Origin: Polycyclovorans sp964425915
GTDB lineage: Bacteria; Pseudomonadota; Gammaproteobacteria; Nevskiales; Nevskiaceae
Assembly (NCBI GenBank): GCA_964425915.1
Contig: CAYROO010000003.1
Location: 62,001 to 126,000, forward strand
Length of the DNA: 64,000 nucleotides
Direction: 5' to 3'
Shown here in pieces: positions 42,472-49,498 of the stretch. Numbering within the stretch: the first letter of the stretch is position 1; every line of letters begins with the position of its first letter. The position numbers and the translations under genes were made by a program. The notes beneath the pieces are model-generated. The model was given only the letters and a program-made list of their open reading frames with translations. It made no database searches and was not told the origin of the DNA.

Positions 42472-42546
42472 TGGTGCCGGGTGAGGGATTTGAACCCCCG
42501 ACCTTCGGTTTACAAAACCGCTGCACTACCGCTGTGCTAACCCGGC
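42472..42546 (-). tRNA. tRNA-Thr (anticodon UGU)
   Basis: 75 nt with encoded CCA. The acceptor stem GCCGGGT/ACCCGGC has 7 pairs and discriminator A. The anticodon loop is TTTGTAA with anticodon TGT (Thr, ACA). The anticodon stem has one mismatch at its base (G/A). The D loop contains AGCGGTAGTGC-like text and the T loop TTCAAAT. It lies between msrQ and uup on their strand. Confidence 0.93.
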
Positions 42547-42566
42547 GAACGTCAGGGGTGGCAAGT

Positions 42567-43214
42567 CTAGTGACTTCCGTGCCGGCTCGCATCCTGATGC
42601 GCGCCGGCCGACCGGCCAAGGCGGGTCCGGATGCCCTGCGCCAGTCGCCAGCCCAGCAGCACCGCCAGTACGCCCGCGTAGAGCAGGGGTTCCTGCAGTG
42701 CGTTCTTGTCGGCTTTCAGCCACAGAAAGTGCAGCACCGCCAGTGGCGCCGCCAGGTAGATCGAGCGATGAATGCGCCGCCAGCGCAGGCCACCAAGCCG
42801 CCGTACCACCGCCTTTGGCGAGGTGGCTGCCAACACCGTCAGCAGCAACAGCGCGCCGGCGCCCAGCATGATGTAAGGCCGCTCGGTGAGGTCGGTGCCG
42901 ATCTCCGACAGCAGCAAGGCGCGGTCCAGCAGCAGATAGACCAGCAGGTGCATCACCGCATAGGCAAAAGCCCACAATCCCAGGGTGCGCCGAAGGGGGC
43001 CGAGCAAACCGAGGCCACTGAGCTGGCGCAGCGGCGTCACCGCCAGGCAGGCCAGCAGCAGGATCAGGGCCCATAGCCCGGTCTCGTGCTCCAGGGTCTC
43101 CACCGGGTTGGCGCCCAATTGCAAGGTGAAGGTGCCGTAGACCAGCACGGCCAGCGGTAGCAGGCACAGCACATGCACCGCATACCGCAGTCGGTCCGCT
43201 GGGCGCCGCGCCAT
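42567..43214 (-). CDS. msrQ: MsrQ, heme-binding membrane subunit of MsrPQ
   Basis: 215 residues with about six hydrophobic helices of the ferric-reductase-like fold. Family text: PLRRTLGLWAFAYAVMHLLVYLLLD (heme-ligand His), RPYIMLG, RRIHRSIYLAAPLAVLHFLWL (two further His). It passes respiratory-quinone electrons to MsrP for repair of methionine sulfoxide in periplasmic proteins. Start and msrP stop share one base (TGATG). Confidence 0.95.
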   Translation of the reverse strand: MARRPADRLRYAVHVLCLLPLAVLVYGTFTLQLGANPVETLEHETGLWALILLLACLAVTPLRQLSGLGLLGPLRRTLGLWAFAYAVMHLLVYLLLDRALLLSEIGTDLTERPYIMLGAGALLLLTVLAATSPKAVVRRLGGLRWRRIHRSIYLAAPLAVLHFLWLKADKNALQEPLLYAGVLAVLLGWRLAQGIRTRLGRSAGAHQDASRHGSH

Positions 43215-44257
43215 CAGTGGAACTTCTTCAGGTCCATGCCGGCGTACAGGGCCGCCACCGCTTCGCCGTAGCCATTGAACATCTCGGTCTTGCGCCGCGG
43301 TGCCAGCAGTCCCCCCAGGGCGCCCTCACCGAGCCGGCGTTCGGTGGCCTGGCTCCAGCGTGGATGGCGAACGTTCGGGTTGACGTTGGAGTAGAAGCCG
43401 TACTCGTTGGGCGCGGCCTGGTTCCAGGCGGTGACCGGCTGGGTCTCGGTGAGGCGGATCCGCACGATCGACTTGGCGCCCTTGTAGCCATACTTCCAGG
43501 GCACCACCAGCCGAATCGGGGCCCCGGACTGATTGGGCAGCAGCTTGCCGTACTGGCCGAAGGTGAGCAGGGTCAGCGGGTGCTGCGCCTCGTCCAGGCG
43601 CAGGCCCTCGCGATAAGGCCAGTCCAGCACCGGCGACCGCAGGCCCGGCATCTGGCGGCGGTCGGCCAGGGTCTCGAAAGCGACATAGCGGGCGTTGCCG
43701 GTGGGCTCCACCGCTTTCAGCAGGGCCGACAGCGGATAGCCAATCCAGGGCACCACGATGGACCAGGCCTCCACGCAGCGCAGCCGGTAGATGCGCTCTT
43801 CCATCGGGGCCAGCTTGAGCAGGTCTTCGATGTCGAAGGTTTTGGGCTTGTGGCACGCACCCTCCACCACCACCGTCCATGGGCGGGTCTGCAGGGTGCC
43901 GGCGTTTTCCGACGGATCCGCCTTGTCCAGGCCGAACTCGTAGAAATTGTTGTAGGTGGTAACAATCTCGGCTGCCGTTTGTGGCTCGTCGGTCGACAGC
44001 GCTGCATTGCGCTTGGCCGCCAGGGGCGCCATGTCGTCGATACGGGTGCCCCCCAGCGCAGCACCTTTCGCGCCCAAGCCCAGCGGGGCGGTCGCCAGGC
44101 CCGCCCCCGCTAGCCCCTGCGCGAGCACGCGCAGGCTGGCACTGGGCCCGAGAATCGACCCCGCGCCCAGCGAGCGAATCAATTGCCGACGCTGCTGAAA
44201 CACCGCTTCCGGCGTGACGTCCACCTCTTTCAAAAACTGCCAGCTCTTGCGTGTCAT
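43214..44257 (-). CDS. msrP: MsrP, periplasmic molybdenum methionine-sulfoxide reductase
   Basis: 347 residues from the ATG at 44257 (MTRKSWQFLKEVDVTPEAVFQQRRQLIRSLG). A twin-arginine signal (RRQLIRS) precedes the hydrophobic stretch. The Mo-ligating Cys161 is in YRLRCVEAWSIVVPW. Further signature blocks are NNFYEFGLDK, WKYGYKGAKSIVRI and NEYGFYSNVNPNVRHPRWSQATERR. It reduces methionine sulfoxide in envelope proteins with electrons from MsrQ. Confidence 0.96.
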   Translation of the reverse strand: MTRKSWQFLKEVDVTPEAVFQQRRQLIRSLGAGSILGPSASLRVLAQGLAGAGLATAPLGLGAKGAALGGTRIDDMAPLAAKRNAALSTDEPQTAAEIVTTYNNFYEFGLDKADPSENAGTLQTRPWTVVVEGACHKPKTFDIEDLLKLAPMEERIYRLRCVEAWSIVVPWIGYPLSALLKAVEPTGNARYVAFETLADRRQMPGLRSPVLDWPYREGLRLDEAQHPLTLLTFGQYGKLLPNQSGAPIRLVVPWKYGYKGAKSIVRIRLTETQPVTAWNQAAPNEYGFYSNVNPNVRHPRWSQATERRLGEGALGGLLAPRRKTEMFNGYGEAVAALYAGMDLKKFH

Positions 44258-44409
44258 TCGGCCGCCCGCCTTGATTCCGTGTGCTGCTTGGTCACCGCCG
44301 GGCACCCTCAGGTTCCACGGCCCGTTTTCATGCGCCGTTCATCAAGCGTTCAAGACGGCCTCATCGGCGCGCGCCTATCGTCCGGGGCCCCAATCGAGGA
44401 GGCCCGCTC

Positions 44410-44898
44410 ATGACCCGCTTGTTCCGTGTTGTCGCCACTGCTGCCCTGCTGTTGCCGGGCGCCGTGTTGGCCAGCCCGTCCTCCGCAGGGCCTGTACTCA
44501 GCCTACCTGCCGGCCCGACCGAGAATACGCTGGTCAAAGTGTTCGCGGTGGATTCGGCACTTCAACGGTCGTGGTTGGAGGTCTCGGTGATCGACGCCGT
44601 CAAAGAATCGTTCGATACGCACCGCGTGCGCGTGGATGGGCTTTCCTACGATGCCGAAGCCCGCCAGGTGGTCTATGAAATCGGGAACCGGCGCTGGATC
44701 TGTGCCGACGTGGTGGATCGCGGATGGGGCGTCTTCCGGCACCAGCAGGTCCGTCCGACGGGCCAGTGTTCCTTGCACAGCGAATATGTCGAGCGGGTCA
44801 TCGACAACGGCTTCACCGTTGAGCCGCGGCAGTATCTGGAGGTCCATCTGCAACCTGTGACCGAGCCGGTTGCCAGCACCGAGGAGGGCCGCTCGTGA
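44410..44898 (+). CDS. Exported protein of unknown function
   Basis: 162 residues with GAGGAGG before the start. Signal peptide about 1-21 (AVLA|SPSS). The mature part is mixed alpha/beta with VKVFAVDSALQRSWLEVSVIDAVKESFDTHRVRVDGLSYDAEARQVVYEIGNRRWICADVV; two cysteines (ICADVV and TGQCSLH) may form a disulfide. I do not recognise the family. It overlaps the DUF2490 gene by ATGA-type coupling, so the two probably act together in the envelope. Confidence 0.7.
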   Translation: MTRLFRVVATAALLLPGAVLASPSSAGPVLSLPAGPTENTLVKVFAVDSALQRSWLEVSVIDAVKESFDTHRVRVDGLSYDAEARQVVYEIGNRRWICADVVDRGWGVFRHQQVRPTGQCSLHSEYVERVIDNGFTVEPRQYLEVHLQPVTEPVASTEEGRS

Positions 44899-45596
44899 AG
44901 CGACGCGCAATCGCCGCCACGTTGGCGGTCGTCGCTTCCGCCATGACAGCACCCGCAGCGGCGACCGATACCTCGCAGCGTGGTTGGCTGGCCTGGTTCA
45001 ACACGGTCTCGCTCGACCCGGGACGATCGATCATCTCCGACGTCCAGCTCCGCAGTCGTGACGAGCTGGACGGCGCCCAGACCCTGCTGTTACGGGCCGG
45101 ACTCAACCACGCGGTGGGCACCCGGCACAATGTCGCCGTCGGCGCCGCTTATATCGGTAACGATGCACGCGGCGGGGACCGCCTATCCGAATTCCGCCTG
45201 TGGCAGCAGTGGGTGATCGCGCAGCCGCTGGGCAACACCGCGCTCAGCCATCGCTTCCGTTTCGAGCAGCGCTGGCTTGAGCAGCCCGGCAACCGCGATG
45301 TCGACAGCCTGCGACTGCGCTACTTCGCGCGCGCGGTTCACCGCGACTTGCCGGACTGGCTGACCGCCAGCGTCGGCGCCGACTATCTCGCGGGACAGAA
45401 CGAGATCTTCCTCAACCTCACCGCGCGTGACGAATTGAATGGCAAGGTATTCGATCAGAACCGCCTGTACGGCGGCCTGGGCTGGCAGTTGAGCGAGCGA
45501 ATCGATCTGGAAGTCGGCTACCTGAACCTGTTCGTTCGCGGTCGGGCCGAGGATGCCGAGGCCCACATCCTGCAACTATCCCTGTTCACACGCTGA
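44895..45596 (+). CDS. DUF2490 outer-membrane beta-barrel-like protein
   Basis: 233 residues. Signal peptide about 1-23 (APAAA). The body alternates polar and hydrophobic residues with aromatic girdles (WLAWFNTVSLDPGRSIISDVQLRSRDE; RFRFEQRWLEQPGNRDVDSLRLRYFARA; RLYGGLGWQLSERIDLEVGYLNLFVRG) and ends LQLSLFTR, close to a terminal barrel strand. This matches DUF2490. Function unknown. Ends convergently with the COG0523 gene, 27 bp apart. Confidence 0.82.
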   Translation: MKRRAIAATLAVVASAMTAPAAATDTSQRGWLAWFNTVSLDPGRSIISDVQLRSRDELDGAQTLLLRAGLNHAVGTRHNVAVGAAYIGNDARGGDRLSEFRLWQQWVIAQPLGNTALSHRFRFEQRWLEQPGNRDVDSLRLRYFARAVHRDLPDWLTASVGADYLAGQNEIFLNLTARDELNGKVFDQNRLYGGLGWQLSERIDLEVGYLNLFVRGRAEDAEAHILQLSLFTR

Positions 45597-45623
45597 ATAT
45601 TCCGCTGCTGCTGCGGGCGCTTC

Positions 45624-46628
45624 TCAATCGCCAACACAGCAGGCGTCGAGCTGTGTCTTGATGGCGTCCCGGTCAAAACCGGAGGCCAAGCCGATCAACA
45701 CCAACTCTGACCGCGCCGGGGTCGCACCCCAGACCCCACCGTCCAGGCAGGACGCCTGGCCGCCGACCTTCTGATACAGCGTGACCAGTGGGTAGTGCTG
45801 GAAGTGCAGGAAGCCCTTGGCGCGATAGACGGTGTGGCTGAGGGCACTGAGGGTGCGGTTGAAGTCGCGGCGCCGCAGCGGCCTGTCACTGCGCCAGACC
45901 ATGCTGGTGAAGGGATGTGCGCGGCTGTCCATGATCGGCGCCGGGCGGAACAGGGCCTGACCCTCGCGCGATGGCCCCAACAGCACCGCCAGGGGCACGG
46001 TGCCGTCATCGGCCTCCACAATGGCAATGCCCGGTCGCAGTGCCTCGACCATGTCGCGCACCGCCAGGCGTTGTCCTGGGCCGGCTGCAGCCGCGCGGTT
46101 GAGCACCACCATGTAGGCGCCGCCCACCTGCCGTTTGAACAGCTCGGCATACTCGGCCTCGCGGGCCGCCAGTGCATTCACGGCATCCACCACGGTCACC
46201 ACATTCTCGATGAACAGATCCCGCCGCAGCCGCGACTGATTGAAGGTGCAGAGAATGTTGTCCGGGTCGGACACGCCGCTGGTCTCGATCAGCAGGTGTT
46301 CGGGGCGCGGATCCGCTGCCAGCAACTGCGCCACCCCGGCCACCAGATCATCGCGGATCGAGCAGCAGATGCAGCCGTTGGCCAGCTCCACCGTCTGTCC
46401 TTCCACCTTCACCACCAGGCGGGCGTCGATATTGAGTTCGCCGAAGTCGTTGACCAGCACTGCGATGCGGCGGCCATCGCCCTGCATCAACAGGCTGTTG
46501 AGCAGGGTGGTCTTGCCGGCCCCTAGAAAGCCGCCGATCAAGGTCACCGGCAGTGGCGGCGGACCCTGATGACCCTGCACGTCCGAATAACGGGCCAGGG
46601 GGTCGCGCAGCACGGTCGGCAGACTCAT
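45624..46628 (-). CDS. COG0523 (CobW/P47K) metallochaperone GTPase
   Basis: 334 residues from the ATG at 46628, which overlaps the ligase stop as ATGA. The Walker A motif is GGFLGAGKTTLLN (about 33-45). The metal-binding CxCC is NGCICCSIRDDL (Cys86, 88, 89). The GTPase motif ETSGVSDP and the CobW C-terminal domain (MVWRSDRPLRRRDFNRTL...GFLHFQ) are present. The C-terminus ends DACCVGD, a further Cys pair. It binds Zn or a similar metal and may load the carboxylase or ligase enzymes encoded just upstream; that role is inferred from coupling. Confidence 0.88.
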   Translation of the reverse strand: MSLPTVLRDPLARYSDVQGHQGPPPLPVTLIGGFLGAGKTTLLNSLLMQGDGRRIAVLVNDFGELNIDARLVVKVEGQTVELANGCICCSIRDDLVAGVAQLLAADPRPEHLLIETSGVSDPDNILCTFNQSRLRRDLFIENVVTVVDAVNALAAREAEYAELFKRQVGGAYMVVLNRAAAAGPGQRLAVRDMVEALRPGIAIVEADDGTVPLAVLLGPSREGQALFRPAPIMDSRAHPFTSMVWRSDRPLRRRDFNRTLSALSHTVYRAKGFLHFQHYPLVTLYQKVGGQASCLDGGVWGATPARSELVLIGLASGFDRDAIKTQLDACCVGD

Positions 46629-48640
46629 GGTCGACGCGGCTTTGGGTAGTCGGCGGTGGTGGCGACAAAGTCGACGAACCAGTCGAGGCTGTCCGGGTTC
46701 ATCATGGCATCGCGACTGGCAGCCTGCGCCTCCGGCCAGCCCATCAGCAACTTGCGGACCGGCACTTCCATCTTCTTGCCGGTGAGGGTGTACGGGACCT
46801 TGGGGACCGCGTAGATGCGGTCGGGCACATGGCGCGGACTGCAATCGGAACGCAGCTTGCCGTTGATGGCGGCGATCAGCGCCTCATCCATCTCATGGCC
46901 CGGCTTGAGCTGCACGAACAGCGGCATGAAGAAATTGCCGCCGTCGAGTTCGCAACAGACCACCACACTGTCGGCCACCGCCTCGACCTGCTCGACCGCC
47001 CGGTAGACCTCGGCCGCGCCAATGCGGACGCCGAAGCGGTTCAGCGTGGAGTCGCTGCGGCCGTAGATGTAGCAACCGCCGCGGGCATTGATCTTGATGA
47101 AATCGCCGTGCCGCCAAACGCCGGGGAAATGCTCGAAGTAGGCCTCGCGATAGCGCGTGCCATCGCGGTCCCCCCAGAAGAAGATGGGCATGGAGGGAAA
47201 CGGCTGCACGCACACCAGTTCGCCGACCGTATCGGTCAGCGGCTGGCCATCGTCGCTCCAGGCCTGGATGTCCATGCCCAGGCAGCGGCACTGGATCTCA
47301 CCGGCATGCACCGGCAGGGTCGGTGAAGCGCCAACGAAGGCGCTGCCGACCTCGGTGCCGCCCGACTGCGAGGTGACCCAGAGATCTTCCTTGACGTTGT
47401 CATAGAACCATTTGAAGGTTTCCGGCGTGCTCGGCGCCCCCGCCACCAACACCGCTTCCAGTGCCGACAGGTCGAAGTGGTCCCGCGGCCGCAGACCGGC
47501 CTTCTCCATCATCTGCACGAAGGTGGGGCTGGCGCCGAAGTTGGTGGCCCCGGTACTGGCGGCCAGCGACCAAAGGAAGTCCAGCCCCGGATGCACCGGG
47601 CTGCCGTCGTACTGGACGATGGCCGCGCCGCGCAGCAGCGACGACACCAACAGCTGGTACATGGCCCAGCCGGTGGTGCTGTGGAAAAACATCACCTGCC
47701 CGGGCGCCAGATTGAAATGGAAGGCACTGAGCTTGAGATGCTCCACCAGCTGACCGACATGGTTGTGGGTGATGGCCTTGGGCAAGCCCGTGGTGCCGGA
47801 GGAGAACATCACCCACAAGGGGTGACGGTGATCGACACGTTCGTAGTGAAAGGCCTCGCGGGGCACCACCGGCCCGGCAAGCGCCTCGGCCCAGGACAGG
47901 GCGCCGGGTACCCACGGCGCGGTGCGGTCCGGCTGCAGGTAGGGCAGCCCGATCACATGCTCCAGGGTGGGCAGGCCCGCGACGATCTGCTGCACCTCCG
48001 CGGTGCGGTCGAAGTCCTTTCCGCCGAAGCGATAGCCGTCGCTGACGAAGATCAGCTTGGGCGCGATCTGTGACAAGCGGTCAATCACCGTGCGAATCCC
48101 GAACTCCGGCGCCGTCGACGACCACACCGCACCCACCGCCAGGGTGGCGATCATCGCCACCGTGGTTTCCGGCACATTGGGCATGTAGGACACCACCCGG
48201 TCACCCGGGCCGATGCCCAAGGCGCGCAGCCGGGTGGCCAGTACCCGCACCTGCTGACCGAGCTGCTGCCAGCTCAAGCGCGCCAGGGGACGGTTCTCGG
48301 TCTGATGGAAGATCGCGGTCTCGCCCTCGGCCGCCTGCGCCTCGTAGCGCAGCAGATGTTCGGCGTAGTTGACGCGGGCGCTGGTGAACCAGCGCGTGTC
48401 CTGCATGCCCTGGCCTTCACGCACCGGGGTCGGGGTGCCATCAGCCTGGATCTCGAAATACGCCCAGAGACTGGACCAGAACCCTTCCACATCCGTCACC
48501 GACCAGCGCCGCAGCGCCTCATAGTCGGCGAAGTCTCGGCCCTGGGTGCGCCGCAACCAGTCCATGTACTGCGTCAACTGGGCGCGTGCGGCGTACTCGG
48601 GCCGCGGCGACCACAGCCATGCGCCTTCCGTCACTGCCAT
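46625..48640 (-). CDS. Acetoacetyl/benzoylacetyl-CoA ligase-like acyl-CoA synthetase
   Basis: 671 residues, acetoacetyl-CoA synthetase (AacS)-like, with AAAGGAGG 9 nt before the ATG. N-terminal ACAS domain (about 30-90). AMP-binding text: PNVPETTVAMIATLAVGAVWSSTAPEFG, SSGTTGLPKAITHNHVGQL, TSQSGGTEVGSAFVGASP and the C-terminal GRSDSTLNRFGVRIGAAEVYR with catalytic Lys in YTLTGKKMEVPVRKLL. AacS activates beta-keto acids. In Aromatoleum the related ligase Bal makes benzoylacetyl-CoA and lies with the acetophenone-carboxylase genes, the arrangement seen here. The acid it really uses is unknown. Confidence 0.85.
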   Translation of the reverse strand: MAVTEGAWLWSPRPEYAARAQLTQYMDWLRRTQGRDFADYEALRRWSVTDVEGFWSSLWAYFEIQADGTPTPVREGQGMQDTRWFTSARVNYAEHLLRYEAQAAEGETAIFHQTENRPLARLSWQQLGQQVRVLATRLRALGIGPGDRVVSYMPNVPETTVAMIATLAVGAVWSSTAPEFGIRTVIDRLSQIAPKLIFVSDGYRFGGKDFDRTAEVQQIVAGLPTLEHVIGLPYLQPDRTAPWVPGALSWAEALAGPVVPREAFHYERVDHRHPLWVMFSSGTTGLPKAITHNHVGQLVEHLKLSAFHFNLAPGQVMFFHSTTGWAMYQLLVSSLLRGAAIVQYDGSPVHPGLDFLWSLAASTGATNFGASPTFVQMMEKAGLRPRDHFDLSALEAVLVAGAPSTPETFKWFYDNVKEDLWVTSQSGGTEVGSAFVGASPTLPVHAGEIQCRCLGMDIQAWSDDGQPLTDTVGELVCVQPFPSMPIFFWGDRDGTRYREAYFEHFPGVWRHGDFIKINARGGCYIYGRSDSTLNRFGVRIGAAEVYRAVEQVEAVADSVVVCCELDGGNFFMPLFVQLKPGHEMDEALIAAINGKLRSDCSPRHVPDRIYAVPKVPYTLTGKKMEVPVRKLLMGWPEAQAASRDAMMNPDSLDWFVDFVATTADYPKPRRP

Positions 48641-48655
48641 GGTGTTGTCCTCCTT

Positions 48656-49498
48656 TCAGGCGCCGCGCAGGGCGGCCAGCCGTGCCAGTACGGTTTCCGG
48701 CACAGCGTCGACCGGTACGGTCGCAAAGTGGTGTGGTCCCGTTTCGACAGGCGCCGCCCCCGACCAGAACGTGTCCGACAGGCAGCGCAGGTGCACGGCC
48801 CCGCCGACGGCATGCGCGGCGATCACGAATTGCAGATCGGTAGCCTCGCCCTCGAAGACGACATCGTCCGGTAGCCGCAGGCCGACATCCCAACGATAGT
48901 GCCGAGCGACATTCAGCACCGGCTGGTACCACGCCAGGGTGTCGGCCGTCACCGTCCCTGCGCCAGCGGGCTCGTCGAGCAGCAGGGCATCCACCTGACA
49001 CCCTTCAAAGCTGCGCAGAAACTCCGCGAGATAGACGGCACAGCTATCCGCCTCGTCTTCCCCCACCTCGACCCTGGCATCGGCGCCGAAGGCCATCTGC
49101 CACGCCATCGTCACCATCGCCCGCGGCGATGGCAGCCCCAGCACCAGCGGGGTGCCGGCAAAGGCGGCGCGCAAGCCCGACAAGGTTTCCACCAGATGGG
49201 CGCGCAAACCCTCGTCGGCGAGCAGGACGCGCGCCGGGTAAACCGCACGCGACTTCGCCGACATGGCGCCGACCAGCGCCGGATGCGCCGCCACCCAGGC
49301 GCGCAGGAACCCTGCCAGCGGTACCGCCCGCAGCTCGGCGCGCAACAGACCCTGCGCCTTGCGCCGGAATGCCACGTACTCGGCACTGTCCAGCCAGGGG
49401 GTACGTCCCCCGGCCAGCAGACGCTCGGTATAGGCCGCGTCATCCAACCACAGCAGCGGTGCCGCAGCCGCCTCGAATACCGCCGCCAGTCCGGTCAT
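48656..49498 (-). CDS. ApcE-position protein of the ketone-carboxylase cluster
   Basis: 280 residues, starting by ATGA overlap with the HyuB-like gene. No signal peptide, membrane segment or cysteine-rich motif. Text such as LVLGLPSPRAMVTMAW, VDALLLDEPAG and DVGLRLPDDVVFEGEATDLQFVIAAHAVGGAVHLRCLS recalls a TIM-barrel of the MetE/uroporphyrinogen-decarboxylase type, but I cannot confirm that. In acetophenone carboxylase the fifth subunit (ApcE, about 34 kDa) is required for activity and the gene is last of the subunit genes; size and place agree. Function otherwise unknown. Confidence 0.62.
   Translation of the reverse strand: MTGLAAVFEAAAAPLLWLDDAAYTERLLAGGRTPWLDSAEYVAFRRKAQGLLRAELRAVPLAGFLRAWVAAHPALVGAMSAKSRAVYPARVLLADEGLRAHLVETLSGLRAAFAGTPLVLGLPSPRAMVTMAWQMAFGADARVEVGEDEADSCAVYLAEFLRSFEGCQVDALLLDEPAGAGTVTADTLAWYQPVLNVARHYRWDVGLRLPDDVVFEGEATDLQFVIAAHAVGGAVHLRCLSDTFWSGAAPVETGPHHFATVPVDAVPETVLARLAALRGA

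Noticed and set aside
40486..42540. 684-residue plus-strand ORF opposite uup
   Set aside because: Antisense to an intact Uup with both ATPase cassettes; composition is that of a complementary frame, and it ends by reading through the tRNA.
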